Shown: positions 44,949 through 57,380 of the stretch, piece after piece
Layout: each line of letters begins with the position of its first letter
Numbering within the stretch: position 1 is the first letter of the stretch
Program-made: the position numbers and the translations under genes
DNA from: Dioscorea cayenensis subsp. rotundata
Taxonomy: Eukaryota; Streptophyta; Magnoliopsida; Dioscoreales; Dioscoreaceae
NCBI RefSeq assembly: GCF_009730915.1
Contig: NC_052481.1
Coordinates: 2,294,001-2,358,000, forward strand
Length of the DNA stretch: 64,000 nucleotides
Reading direction: 5' to 3'
Notes under the pieces: generated by a model
Database searches by the model: none
What the model saw: only the letters and a program-made list of their open reading frames with translations
What the model was told of the DNA's origin: nothing

Positions 44949-46231
44949 ATGACCATGAAGGTGATCATATATATATATATATATATATCTATTAATTATT
45001 CATTCATGTGATATTCCAATGCTCTCTAACTTAGTTTTTTTTTTATGGTTTCATATCTAGTTATTCAATTGGATGCATAGGAAGCTTCTTCACCCTAATG
45101 TTGTTTACTCTAGAGTTCCTCAAAAGCAACAACCAGGTTCCTCATCCTTTATTCTTGTTTTATTATCTATAAATTAATTTTCTAAATTACTTCTTGATCA
45201 TGATTTCATGTGTGTGTGTGTATATATATATAATTTTTATTATTAATGGAATTCAGATGTTCTGAATGATGTGAAAGAGAGTGAAGCTGATGAAGCTGTG
45301 TTACTTAGCAATGTTCTTGATGGAATCCTCGCTATTGGTATGTATTAAATTTCAGATACATTAAAATGTCATTACTTTAATTTTATGTGTCCATATTATA
45401 TTATATATATATATATTATAATAGTTAATATTCTCTATTTTTAACAGGCACACTGGGCATTGATAGTAACTATAATTCTTTCACTCAATTTGAATACAAT
45501 AAAAAAGATAAACAAGATCAAGAACAAGAACAAGAAGTTAAAGAGTTAGTGCTTCCAATTGTTGCAACTAAACATGCAACAAAATTGAAGGAGAATGAGA
45601 AGAAAAGGAATGCTGAAATGGTGGTGATATTTGAGTTGAAGAATAATAATGACCAAAATTCTCACAAAGAACACATAACCGAGCCATTGTTGAAAGAGGA
45701 TAAGGAGAAGAAGGAGAGTAAGAGAATTACGCTTGCCGATCTCTTTGCTGCAGCCGATGATCTTCGTGTAGAGAAAGGATCACTTAATTCGAAGGAAAAG
45801 TCGGCGAAAACTAAGTGCATAGCAAGCAAATGGAAGCATAATAAGAAGGTTGAACATGAAAAGAGAAAAGAGAAACCAATGCAGAAGATCAATACTACTA
45901 CTAGCTCAACTAAACAAGTTCAAAAAGGTATAATTTTCACATAAATATATAAAATAATAAAATATAATTTAGAGTTTTTTTTTTTGACATATATCAGAGA
46001 TATATAAATATTAATTTTATTATTTGTTATTTTTTAGCTTATTACTAAGGTTTTGAAGAAGAAAGTGCACCCTGAGATGGGGGTTGGTGGAGCAATGAAA
46101 GAGATGGAAAAGATTAGTCTTGTTGAGGAAAGGTCAATGAATACTTTAGGTAATTTTTTTCTTCTAAATAATATTAATTATGTTGATAAAATAATATAAA
46201 TATGTTTGTTTATTTTTAATGAGCAGGATAA
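44949..46231 (+). CDS. TAC1: TILLER ANGLE CONTROL 1-like protein (IGT family)
   Basis: IGT-family regulator of branch or tiller angle; TAC1 promotes wide angles and opposes the related LAZY proteins. Exons: 44949-44960, 45061-45136, 45257-45337, 45448-45917, 46038-46149, 46227-46231; 756 bases, 251 residues, close to rice TAC1 (259). Landmarks in TAC1 order: LFNWMHRK (5-12), the IGT box ILAIGTLG (53-60), PLLKEDKEKKESKRI then TLADLFAA (about 151-158), and a basic C-terminus VLKKKVHPEM matching the rice KMLGKKIHPEQ. It lacks the C-terminal EAR-type motif of LAZY proteins, as TAC1 does. Two oddities: the exon 4 donor must be the weak CAA/GTTCAA, since the stronger AAAAAG/GTATAA ten bases on leads to a stop after four codons; and the last intron ends one base before the final GGA-TAA. 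Middle residues are Lys/Glu-rich and low in complexity. Confidence 0.9.
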
Positions 46232-47317
46232 GCAAGAGAGATTGAACTAATTATTTATGTGGAGAGGAAGGAACAAGTTTGGGAAATAAATATCTCCCAT
46301 GATGTAATATGTTGGAATGGTTTCTCTTCAATTTCATGGTTTAGTCAATGGTCAAATTTTTATGGTATTTTTTATTTATTTATTTTTATTTTATATATTT
46401 TGTGTTTGTGTAGTAGTTCTGGTTTGTTTTATATGGATGTTATTATTCTGAAATTTCAGTTATTTATTTGTAAATTTCTGTGAAGGATTCAACCAAATTT
46501 GGTGCTTAGATTGAGTTTGAATCACAATGCATGTTAACATCAATATTAATTTAGTGTAATATATCCATTGAGCTCACAAAATTAACATTTTTTATAATTA
46601 CATTTTTTTTAAAAAAAATTTTATTATGATCTAAAAAGCTATATTATATGTATGATTTGTTGGCTTTTATTTATTTATCTAAAATTTCAATATATATTTA
46701 TATGTATATATATATATATTCTATAATTAGCTATGGCCTTGGTTCAGTTTGGACCTTTGAAAAACCTAATTTTTACAAGGATATCTATGAAAGTTATTTT
46801 TTTTAATTTATTTTGAAATAAAAAAATTATTCATTTTTTTCGTTGAAAATTAAAAGTTTCATGTAAGGCACATGCAAAAAAGTTTCATGTCGTCATTTAA
46901 AAATCAAAAGTCACTTTTGTCATTGAAAATTAGCCATTTTTAGGAAAGCATATTGAAAAGTAAGGTTGATCTAGAAATTCTAATTTGACCAAATTTAATA
47001 ATAAAAATAAATAAATAAATAAAATGAGAGCCACAAACTCATAGAAATGTTTTTTTTTATTTAACCAATCATTAATTTTTATTATAAATAATTAAATTCC
47101 CATAAATTAAAGTTAAAATAAAAAAATGGCAAACCCGAACTAAATAAGTTGTTTTAGGCCGGGCTTTCGGGCTGATCATAGGCCCATTAATAAATTAAAT
47201 GGCTAGTCATATAAAATAAATAACTACTTTTACTTGTTTCATCATATTTGTGGGAGCCACCCACCCTTGACCAATTCACTTTTCTAACTTTGGTTAGGTA
47301 AGGGGTTGGTGGGGTAA

Positions 47318-47352
<35 letters not shown>

Positions 47353-48033
47353 GTCATTATTATCTTTGAAAATGTCAGTTAAAATAATATTAAATACTTT
47401 ATTTAACAATACATTTTTAAAAAAAATTGAATATTTGTTGATAATCTCAATACTATTTTATCTTTAATTTTCAAAATATATATATATATAATTAATACTG
47501 CTGCAATCAGAAATATTTGGTATTTCATTCCTCTTGCAACTCAAATTATTTTAAAAAAATCAAAAATATAAATAAATAACTCATCATTTCTTTTATTAGT
47601 CAAAATATTTTTTTTTTATTATTTATAATTTATGTTATTTAGTATTTGGTCCTCTCATCCATCTTCTTACAATGGATGAGATTCTCAACGATTTCCAAAG
47701 CTATATGTCACAATAAAGACTTTCACATTTTATAAATAAATAAATAAATAAATATGTATGTAAATAGATAGAAATTTGAGGTTGATAATAAATTTGTTTA
47801 TTAAAAATTATAAATATTGAAAATATATATATATATATATATATTTTGTACTTTTGGGGTACTTAAAGGGTATAATTTTTATTTTTTTTTATTTTTTTAA
47901 AAAAAAGAGGGGTATATTGGTGAATAAATAAGGCATGGCAGTCAAACATAACAATAGATCTCATCTTGTGAAAAGTGCCATCTTTGAGAGAAGCCCCAAA
48001 CTCGGTGGCGGAGCGTTCTCTTCCCAAAAGTAG
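46232..48033. other. AT-rich spacer
   Basis: 3' flank of the TAC1-like gene and promoter of cytochrome b5. Holds (ATT)n at 47,318-47,352 and TA runs near 46,708, 47,477 and 47,826. No gene supported; the 74- and 99-codon frames are low-complexity. Confidence 0.55.
47318..47352. repeat. (ATT)n microsatellite
   Basis: About 11 ATT units in the spacer between the TAC1-like gene and cytochrome b5. Confidence 0.95.
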
Positions 48034-48114
48034 GTAAATTTCTTGCTGTTTAACCCTAATTTCATGGTGATTTTGTGATCTGAGATTGATGTTTTGGATG
48101 ATTGAAAGACAGGG

Positions 48115-49926
48115 ATGGCCAGCGAGAAGAAAATCTTTCACTTTGATGAGGTTTCCAAGCACAACCAGACCAAAGATTGCTGGCTCATCATCTCCGGAAA
48201 GGTCCTTCCTTTAACCTTTATATGTGAAAAAGTTGTTGTCTTTTGTGGGGGGGAGTTTTGATCTGGATCTTGGGGGTGTGGGATTTACTGTTTTGCTTTT
48301 GATTTGGTTGGCTTTGTGTGTCTTCTTGTTTGATTCTTGATTATTGAAGTTTGTTCTGTGTTGCAGTTGTTTTGTTGTTCTGATTTTTGTCTCCTCAGTT
48401 ACGTTTTTATGTATTTGTTTGTGAAAAAGTTGATTTGGCATGGATCTTGAGGGTTGGATTTGCTTTCTTATTGGTTTGATTTCATCTGTTGTTCTGTTGT
48501 TTAGTAGATTGTTTTTTTTTTTTGGTCCCAATATAATATTGATTTTGTTGTTCTGCTCTTTCCTGAGTCCATCTCTATATCTTCCGTTGTTTCATTGAGA
48601 GTATTTCTTATTTTTGTTGTTCAATGTTACTTTACTTTGTTAATCTGCTCAATTTGTGTGTGTGTGTGTGTGTGTGTTCTGTTCTAGTTTTAAATATTGG
48701 TCTTTGAGAAGCTTATTATGATAAATTGAGATTTATAAGTGTTATAATTTCCTTTTGAGAAGAAGTGCAAACAAGGTAAAATTATTGGATGTGAAGATTA
48801 AAAGAATGAAATATGAAAAGAAAGAGGAGTATATAATCAGCTTTATCTGAGAGTATTGATGACTTGGTTTGGAGAATCCAATTCTCCTCATCTTTGTCAT
48901 CCAAAATTGTTCAAGTTAGTTGTTCATTAGAATAAAGTGGCTTTTGAAGTTCTTTGGTCTTTGATTAAACTTGATGGTTTTTTAATGTTCCATTCTTTTC
49001 CTGTGCTTCCAATACTTCATTTTCTTTTTATCTGGTAAACATTGTGCAGTATAAAAACATACAATGTTCACTTTTGTTTCAATGTGCTGGTTTTCTTCCA
49101 AACCTGAAGTTACATTTGTGATTTTTTAGCATGGCTTTTTTATCAAGATATTGTTTGTATAGATTACGTCCGTTTAAATGCAGTCTGATGATGGTAGCAT
49201 GAAGGAGTTAGTAGATGCAAGTTGATTAAATTAGAAATTATCCTCTTAAAATGAGCTTATGATTTAAAAGAATTCCATGGTTGGAGTTTAAGAAATCAAG
49301 CAATGGTTATCAAGCTTAAAGTGGATGATAATGTTTATCCGTGTATGCTGTGGAAAAATATGTATAATTAATGCCACAGATAGGGGGCGCTAATTTTAAA
49401 CTAATTAATATTGTTTTTGTTTTAAAGACCATAAGGAAAGACCTTATCGTTAAGATAAGTCATTGATATGGATATATATATGTCTTATGGATTTAATCAT
49501 TTTGATTGCATGCAATTATCTTGTTCAGGTGTATGATGTTACTCCTTTCATGGATGATCATCCTGGCGGTGATGAGGTTTTGCTTGCAGCCACCGGTAAA
49601 ATACTTACTGGCTTTTAATTTACATGCATGATTATTTTCACATTACTTAAAGTTCTGAATGTTATTATTTTGCAGGAAAGGATGCAACCAATGACTTCGA
49701 GGATGTAGGCCACAGTGACTCCGCGAGGGACATGATGCACAAGTACTACATTGGTGAAATCGACGCAGCTACAGTTCCAAAGAAGCGCGCCTACGTTCCA
49801 CCACAACAAGCGGCATACAACCCCGATAAGACCTCTGAGTTTGTGATCAAGATATTGCAATTCCTTGTGCCGATCATGATTTTAGGCTTGGCCTTTGCGG
49901 TTCGGCACTTTACTAAGGTAGAGTAG
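48115..49926 (+). CDS. Cytochrome b5, ER tail-anchored
   Basis: Three exons: 48115-48201, 49529-49595, 49676-49926; 405 bases, 134 residues. Cytochrome b5 passes electrons to fatty-acid desaturases, hydroxylases and some P450 enzymes on the ER. The heme domain covers residues 5-80 with the two axial histidines, His40 in HPGG and His64 in VGHSDSAR. A hydrophilic hinge ([16 protein letters not shown]) leads to a C-terminal membrane anchor (about 109-127, [19 protein letters not shown]) and a short charged tail RHFTKVE typical of ER-directed plant isoforms. The intron positions split the HPGG-containing part as a small middle exon, as in other plant genes. A 5'-leader intron is likely: AGTAG/GTAAATTT at 48,033 to GACAG/GGATGG at 48,112. 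It is an intact, ordinary copy. Confidence 0.95.
48655..48677. repeat. (TG)n microsatellite in cytochrome b5 intron 1
   Basis: About 11 TG units within a T-rich intron. Confidence 0.9.
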
Positions 49927-50563
49927 CTGCATTTTGTTCTTTAAAAAGCTAAGAAAGTCGAAAATCATATCTGTGAACCAACAATGTTTGGTTTGTAGAA
50001 CAGTTGGTATTACTTCGTTGTTATGCTTTGTTAAGATGCTATAAATGACTTATCTCTTGAAACTCTTATTTTTCTTTGGTATTGTGTTGCAACAAAGCTT
50101 AAATTATTCAGCATATGCTTGAGGGCATTACGGTAGTTCATATGATAAATATTATTCTCTCTTTAGTAGTTTGGGGTAAATGCTTCGAGTGGGTATTGTA
50201 GTATGTTCAATTTTCACTTTGAGCATCAAACTTCAATTATCTAACTTCATGGTTTTATTGGGATCACATCAACAATGATGTTAATGTGACCATTTATTTA
50301 TACAAATCAATGATATCCTAGTATACATAATAAAGTGGGGGTGCTGACATCATTGATAATGTGGCATGTATGCGTCAACGGATGACACCTATAAATTGTT
50401 GTGACAAGATAATTTTGGAAATATCGTCATCAAATTTCTCTCAACCGAAATGATATAAATTGAAGTTTGATACTTATAGTGTAAATTAACCATTATCCAA
50501 TAAGCACTCAAGATATTTACTCCAGTAGTTTGTTATGTCATATATATATATATATATATATAT

Positions 50564-50796
50564 GGGAAAACATTATCTAGGGATGTTTTTAAATCTAAGT
50601 CGTTGGATCATCATCCGATGGTTGATTGATTATATAAACATTGTACACCTTTTTACTGTTCATGATCACTGTACGACACTGTAGAACGCGGTTTCTACTG
50701 TTCATAATGATAAGAGCCGTCAGATTTTCATCCGATGGCTACTATGGACATCCCTAGATTTGAAATCTAGAGACGTCCCTAGATGGTGGGTTCTCT
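50564..50796. mobile_element. Micron-like MITE copy 3, flanked by TA microsatellite
   Basis: About 233 bases between long (TA)n runs. It matches the 6,861 copy at very high identity in the core (ATTGTACA(C/T)CTTTTTACTG, GGTTTCTACTGTTCATAATG, TATGGACATCCCTAGATTTG). The left terminal repeat is shortened relative to copy 1. Confidence 0.85.
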
Positions 50797-52867
50797 ATAT
50801 GTATATATATATATATGTACACATAGCCACTAGCTAGTTCTGTTTTGGCAGAGGAATAGGGGGAGTGGATTAAGGCCTGGAATCCATGAAATAGATTTAT
50901 ACACCTTTTGATTAGAATGAGAACCAATTAATCAAACATTAAAATAGATTATAGAGCTTGGTTTTAGCATTGCTTTAAAAAAACCATGTTTGGTGTATTT
51001 TACTTTTTTATTAAAAAAAGTGTTTGATGACACAATTGAATGTTGTAGTGAAGAGCTTGGTTTTATCGTTGCTTAAAATTTAAGAAAAAAATAGCAACTA
51101 TTCAATGGAAAAAGAACTTATATTATTAAATAAGAAATTATGTACTGAAGTAATAAAAAATTTATAAAAACATTAAATTTTTTTTCTTCAAATCTACTTT
51201 ATATATATTTAATTTACTTCAATAAATATAAATAAATCACGTTTTATTGTATTTTTTATTAAAACTATGAGACATTAAATTATATTTAATTATATTTATA
51301 TTTTAAATAAATATTTTTATTTTTTAAATAGTAGAAATATTTTTTCAATATTATCTGAAAAGTGTTTTTTGTTTTCGATAAATCAATCAATATTATAAAT
51401 TTACTAATCGATATGAAGCATACTTGTAAGTTAAAATATTGGAAAAAATTAAAACTTTACTGGCATAAAGTCATAATTAGAATACTATATATGCTTATTT
51501 GGTTCGCAATAATAATATATTATCATTCTAATAGGATCATCATATATAGTAGTAAAGTAGGGAATTTTAATTATTATTATTATCAAGTTCTTTAGTAATT
51601 TTTTAAGGCTAATAATCATACATTACCATCAAGGCCTACTTAAGGGTATGGCCAATAAAGCAATTGTTTTAGGCTCCAATATTTTTTAAAGCCTTATCTT
51701 TAGATTTTTTTTAATAATAATTTTAAAAACTTAAAATTTTTAAGGACTCCCAATAATTATCCTAATACAAAAAAATTAATTTAATATTTAGCTAATGTTA
51801 TATAATCTTATTTAACTTTTAAAATTTAAAATAACATAGTAAGATATTAAATATTTTTATTTTGATACTTAATCAATCTCATATCTTTTTTAACAAACTT
51901 TTCTCATGCATTTATTTATATGAAATTAATATAATATTTATTTTTTTTATTGTAAATAAGAGTTTTCGTAATTTTTATATTGTTATATTTTTACTTTTAT
52001 GAGTTTTGCTATATCTTCATCATGAATTTAGTAAAAAAAGACAAACACGTATTTATTAAAATAAATTTTAATATGTATTAAATTAATTAGAGGGTTTATT
52101 TTAAAATTCTGTTTTAAGTCTCTAGTTACCTTGCCGCCTTTGATTACCATTAATATTATCACTACTATTAATCCATGAGATTTAAATATTAAGGGAACTG
52201 AATTTTTTATATTTTTAAATAAAGAAAAAGAAAGAAGAGATGTTTGGCATGTCAGAGAAATTAAGGAACCTGGGTGTAATTTTAGGAAATAATACAATTT
52301 TTAATAAAATTTAAATTATTAATTAATTTTAACAGTTAAAATATATTATTAGATTATTATTTTTACTAAATCTGTTTTGACCGTCAGTTACTTTATACCT
52401 GATAATTCTTTTTAATATATTTTAGGTAATTTATCTATTTCTTAGAAATAAATAAATTTTGCCTTTGATGATTTTGTTTTATTAATTGGTCATTATTTTC
52501 TGAGTAATGGAGAAACTATAAATTATAAACAACTTGGCAATGAATCAAATAATCAATATAATAAATTTTTTAAATGCAGAGTTTTAAATCATTGTCCTTC
52601 TCACCTGCCCTCCTCACCCAAGTATTTATGTTTCTTTAATGGAGGTACAATGATGAGCTTAGAGTTTGAGTTGGGCATTATCAAGAATTTTTCAAATGAT
52701 GGTTTAGTATTTTCTGTTATAATAATTTTAATATTATAAATTTTTAATATGACATCTTTTCATGTGATATGGTGGTTACCGGTTATAGTGTTAATAAACA
52801 CCATTTCATGTAAATAGGAAGTTAAAAAAGTAGTTATGTTGCATCTTTTTGTGTAATAAAAAAAGGT

Positions 52868-53182
52868 GTAAATATCAAAATAGTCCTTTTATTTTGTGTT
52901 TTTCACCTTTTTAGTCTTTATAATATAAAATCCACTCTTTTGGTCCTCGTATTTGCACATTTTTGTCTTTGTAAAATCCGCCTTTTTAGTTCTCGTATTT
53001 ACACATTTTCATCTTTTTTGGTCCCTCTAATTCATTAGTTGGAAGGACCAAAAGGGTAGATCTATCAATTAGATGGATCAAAAAGACAAAAATGTGAAAA
53101 TACGAGGGCCAAAAAGACGGATTTTATATTAGAGGAACTAAAATGGTGAAAAACACAAAATAGAGGGACCATTTTGACATTT
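52868..53182. mobile_element. Foldback MITE with long inverted arms
   Basis: Left arm reads ATCAAAATAGTCCTTTTATT, then TTTTCACC, TATAATATAAAATCC, CTCGTATTTGCACATTTTTG; the right arm gives the reverse complement of each (CAAAAATGTGAAAATACGAG, GGATTTTATATTAGAGGAAC, TGGTGAAAAACACAAAATAG, GGGACCATTTTGA). The arms are about 145 bases each with a small loop near 53,030 and would form a long hairpin if transcribed. No coding content. Confidence 0.85.
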
Positions 53183-55289
53183 TGACTAATAAAAAAATTA
53201 TATATAATTAAAAGACGCCCTTTTGTGTAATAAAAAGAGTTAAATAGTTATATTGTAGTTTTTCATATTTTAAGGGGTAGTTAGAACTTCAAAATCTGAA
53301 TTTTAAATAAGAACACGTAAGTGTTGCATGAAAAATATATAAATAATAGAATATTTGGAAGATTTCTCTCTAAGTGCAACAACAAATAATTCTTCATTCT
53401 CTAAGACTTACTTTGTTTTGTGTGCAACATAGCATAGAGATTCTTTGTATCCTAAAAGCTTAGTATTCACTTTTGACACACAAAATAAAGGGTTAATTCT
53501 CTCTTAGGAGAGTGTTTCACGCCTAAAATTTAAAATGAGCATTTTTTGTTCTTCTTTGTTAAGTGCTCTTGAGATTCCTCCAAAAGTTCCAATTATTCTA
53601 ACATTTTCACTCTCAATATACGTTATCACCGAAATTGATTAAAAAAATTCATTAAATCTTGCTTTTTAATTCTGTAAATTTATTTATTTATTTTTAAGAG
53701 TGACCTATAGTTTAATGGTAAATAAATAAAGAAATAAATTAGGTTAAGTTGTTAGTTGATTAAGTGAATTAGAATAAAGGTATTTTGAACATCAAGTTGC
53801 AAAGTTAGCTAATAATGAATATGAACTTAAATTACTTTTTAAAATTTATTTAAACTTTTTTCCATACTCCATATATTCATTAGGCATATAGGAATTCACT
53901 TTGTTATTAATATATTTTCCTATGGAAAAACTATATATAAACACACACACACAAGCATACAAAATTTTTCAAAAGGCTCTCTCAATAATATGTCACCTCT
54001 AATAAATTATATATATCCATCCACACAAAAAGGGTTCCAAATGTTTTGAATTTCTCTTTTTTAATAAATTAGTATATTATGCATTTTATTAAAAAAAAAT
54101 TACAGAATCCTATGGACTAAACCAGAGGATCTGTTTGAATTTATTTGGATTTTTTTTTCAAGTTATTTGTAAATTCTGTATTTGATTACAACATGTAAAA
54201 TGGTTGGAAAAAAAAATTTATGGAAAAAAAATAGTTGTTTGATTAACATTATTTTATGGCTAGAAAATCTAGAATAGCCCCTCAATTTATTTTTTTTAAA
54301 TAACCCCTTAGTTTTCTATGGAAAAGTTTTCTTTGGGTTAGAAGAGGAAAACTTTTCCACAAATTTGAGAAAAAAAGTGGTCATGTGACCAGCTGTATGG
54401 AAAAATTTTCAATAAAAAATTTTTGCAATCAAATACCCATTTAATTAGAAAATCTTTGATGGAAAAACTTTTCATTGAAAAAATAGCAAATCAAACACAG
54501 GATAGAAAATCCTTAAAATGCTTAATAAAGTAATTAACCAATCAAATCCCAATAGCTAACTAAATTCATGATTTATTCAATCAAATAAAAAATAACTGAA
54601 CATGCAACAATTAAATATCTCCTAATCTTATCTTAATGCTAAATAAAAATTAAAATGTTTATCTAAATAAATTATGTTTACCCTTGGATGTAGATTCAAT
54701 GAAACTTGTTTATTTTTTTTTTTTTAAAATTTCAAATTTATAAGCCTTGACATTACACATACAAATTTGCATTTGTTTGATAGATATAAATTATCATGCG
54801 TATATCATGCTGAACACCAATAAATATTTAGGAATAAAAATATATATAATAAGTTTTTTTTTATTTTAGGCTCTTATAATATATATATATATATATATAG
54901 TAAAAGGCAAAGATATTCAATTAAATAAATTATGCACACCAAAGATGAAAATGAAATGTTCTACTATATATAATTTATCCACTGATTCCTTTACAAGGAA
55001 GAAAAGCATACAATTTATCTATCAATAAATCTATGAATTAACGTTAATATAACAAGGCTACATTAATAAACAAAGAAAAAAACCAATAAAATTCATTAAA
55101 CATAAGAAATAAAATAAGTAAAATGAACACGAGCTTAACATACAAATTTTAATAATTAAGAAAATCCATTTAATTTCTTTCCATGCATTTCAAGTCTAAC
55201 CGTGACCTCAACAACTCACTAAGATGGGGGAGACAGATTCATTAAGATCTCAATAAACAATAATAGAGTCAAATGATAATCTCTAGCTT

Positions 55290-57158
55290 GTTAATTAGTT
55301 CGTGCAAAGGCACTTTAATTGGCAGAATTTGACATCAAGTCTGGCTGACGTGGCAACTTTTGTGACGTGACATAAATGATGACATTAGAAGCATGGTGAC
55401 ATTGCAAGGAGATCTTGGTGGAGCTATTTTCAGTATGTGTTACAACTTGAAGGCAAGATCATATCAAGATCATATTTAGAGAGATTTGATTGCAGACTAA
55501 ATATAGATGGAGCTTAATTGAAGAAATACTTATGCTAGCTGCCGGTAGTCGAGATCTGAAGATCTGATTGCATTAACTCGGACTAAGCATGACCGGGAGG
55601 TTGATGGGTCTTGAGGTCGCTTCGCAACGGAACCAGAACTCAGTCAAGTCAGCAGTCAGGGCCATGTTGCAAGTTGTATTACAACAGGAGTTGCAACAGC
55701 TAATTTTGGAAGGTTATAAAGTTAGTAGCCACGGAGATTCAAAATAGCTATGGGTTATTTTTGGGCCGTTGAGGCATCTATATAAGCTATCTAGCTCTAA
55801 GATTAGGTGCGACACTTCAGGAGGGGAGTGTGTGGGTACTAGACAATCTAGAGATAGTAGTGATCTTTATTTTTATTTGTGAGAGTGAGTGACAAAGTGT
55901 TTGTACTCATGTATTTTCACCTCTTTTAGTGGATTGTTTATCTCCTAGCTTGGCCCCCCAGACGTAGGCGAGTTGACGCCTAATTAGGTTATCAATCTTG
56001 TGTGTCTTCTTTTTGTTTGGTTCGTGTGAAATTTCTATAAGCGTTTGAGTGTTCTCTAAACCCACTGTTAGTTCCGCCGATGTGGTTTGTGGTTTAGAGA
56101 ACACTCAAACACTCATAGAAAACTCACACAAACCAAACAAAAAGAAGACACATGATTGGTAATCCAGTTCGGCTTCCACTCGCCTACATCTGGGAGGCCA
56201 AGTTCAAAGATCAACAATCCACTAAAAATGTGAAAATAATTTAGTACAAACACTTGTCACTCACGGTCACAAATAAAGATCACTACCCTCCCTAGATTGT
56301 CTAGTGCACACTCACTCTTCTCCTGAAGAGTTATACCCAATCTCAGAGCAAGGTAGCTTATATAGACGTCTCAACGTCGCAAATATAGTCCATACCTCTT
56401 TTAGAATCTCCGCAGCTACTAATTTTAAAACCTTCTAAAATTAGCTGGTGCAACTCCTATTGTAACATGAATTGCAACATGACCCTGACTGCTGACTTGA
56501 CTAAGTTCTGGTTACGTTCCAAATGACCTCAAGACCCACCAACCTCCTGGTCATGCTTAGTCCGAGTCGATGTAGCCAGATCTCTCGATCCTGACTACCG
56601 GCAACTACCCTACCTCCTCAGTTCCTCACCACGCAGTCCCCTTGCAAGGGGTGCACGTTTTTATGCGTTTTCATGAAACTTACCAAACTTGATCTTCAAT
56701 TCACCCAAGTTTGGCCTTCAAACCTTCCCAAAAAAGATTTTCAATTAATCAACCCAATCATGCCAACAATAAGCATGTCTTCAATCATACACTTAATAGT
56801 CTTCAATCATACTTATGAAGGTTTTTTCAAATCATACCTTCAATAGCCTTTATTCATACCATTAATAAATATTTCTTCAATTAAGCTCCATCCATATTTA
56901 GTCTCCAATCAAATCTTCCTAAATATGGTCTTGATATGATCTTGTCTTGAAGTTGTAACGCATTCCAAAAATAACTTCACCAAGATCTTCAAGATATTTA
57001 CCTCCAAGCCAAGACTCCTTGCCATGTCACCGTGTCTTGCCATGTCATCAATTATGCCACATCACAAAGGTTGTCATGTTATTTTGACTTGGTGTCAAAT
57101 CATGCCAATTATAATGCAATTGCACTAACATTCACAAACCACACCAGCGGAACTAACA
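55290..57158. mobile_element. Large inverted-repeat (palindromic) transposable element
   Basis: Left arm about 55,290-56,059 and right arm about 56,092-57,158 are reverse complements, with the tip GTTTGAGTGTTCTCTAAAC / GTTTAGAGAACACTCAAAC and a loop of about 32 bases. Matching blocks along the arms include TTTTTGTTTGGTT(C/T)GTGTGA, GTGGATTGTT, CATGACC(G/A)GGAGGTTG, TTGCAACAGCTAATTTT-type and GGAGCTTAATTGAAGAAATA. The left arm lacks about 290 bases present in the right. The right half (56,066-57,158) is itself bounded by TGTTAGTTCCGC and its complement GCGGAACTAACA within longer terminal repeats of about 26 bases. No transposase frame; class uncertain. Confidence 0.85.
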
Positions 57159-57380
57159 AGTTCTACTAGCTTCTCTTCATTTAAAAAATCAATCATAAAT
57201 ATCATCATTCATTTATTCATTCATCAGTATAGATAAGAGCCAATAGCCAATATAATCCTACTACAAGTGTGTACTCCAGCCAAGCCATGGCTGCTTCTTA
57301 TTTTCTTACTTCTTTATTAATTTCTTGTATGTTTATTGGTTTCTAATTGCATGCAATGCAAGCTTTGAACTGAAGAGGGG

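Larger units (their letters stand above)
49927..57300. other. Gene-free repeat zone of 7.4 kb
   Basis: No supported gene. Contains a Micron-like MITE (50,564), a foldback MITE (52,868-53,182), A/T-rich DNA with TA runs (50,541; 54,880), and the large inverted repeat at 55,290-57,158. A stretch at 54,100-54,500 repeats GGAAAA(A/C)TTTTC-type words in both orientations and could be a further decayed MITE, but I could not define its ends. Confidence 0.55.

Noticed and set aside
47863-48162. 99-codon minus-strand frame over the cytochrome b5 start
   Set aside because: Antisense to the cytochrome b5 leader and first exon; no similarity to known proteins.
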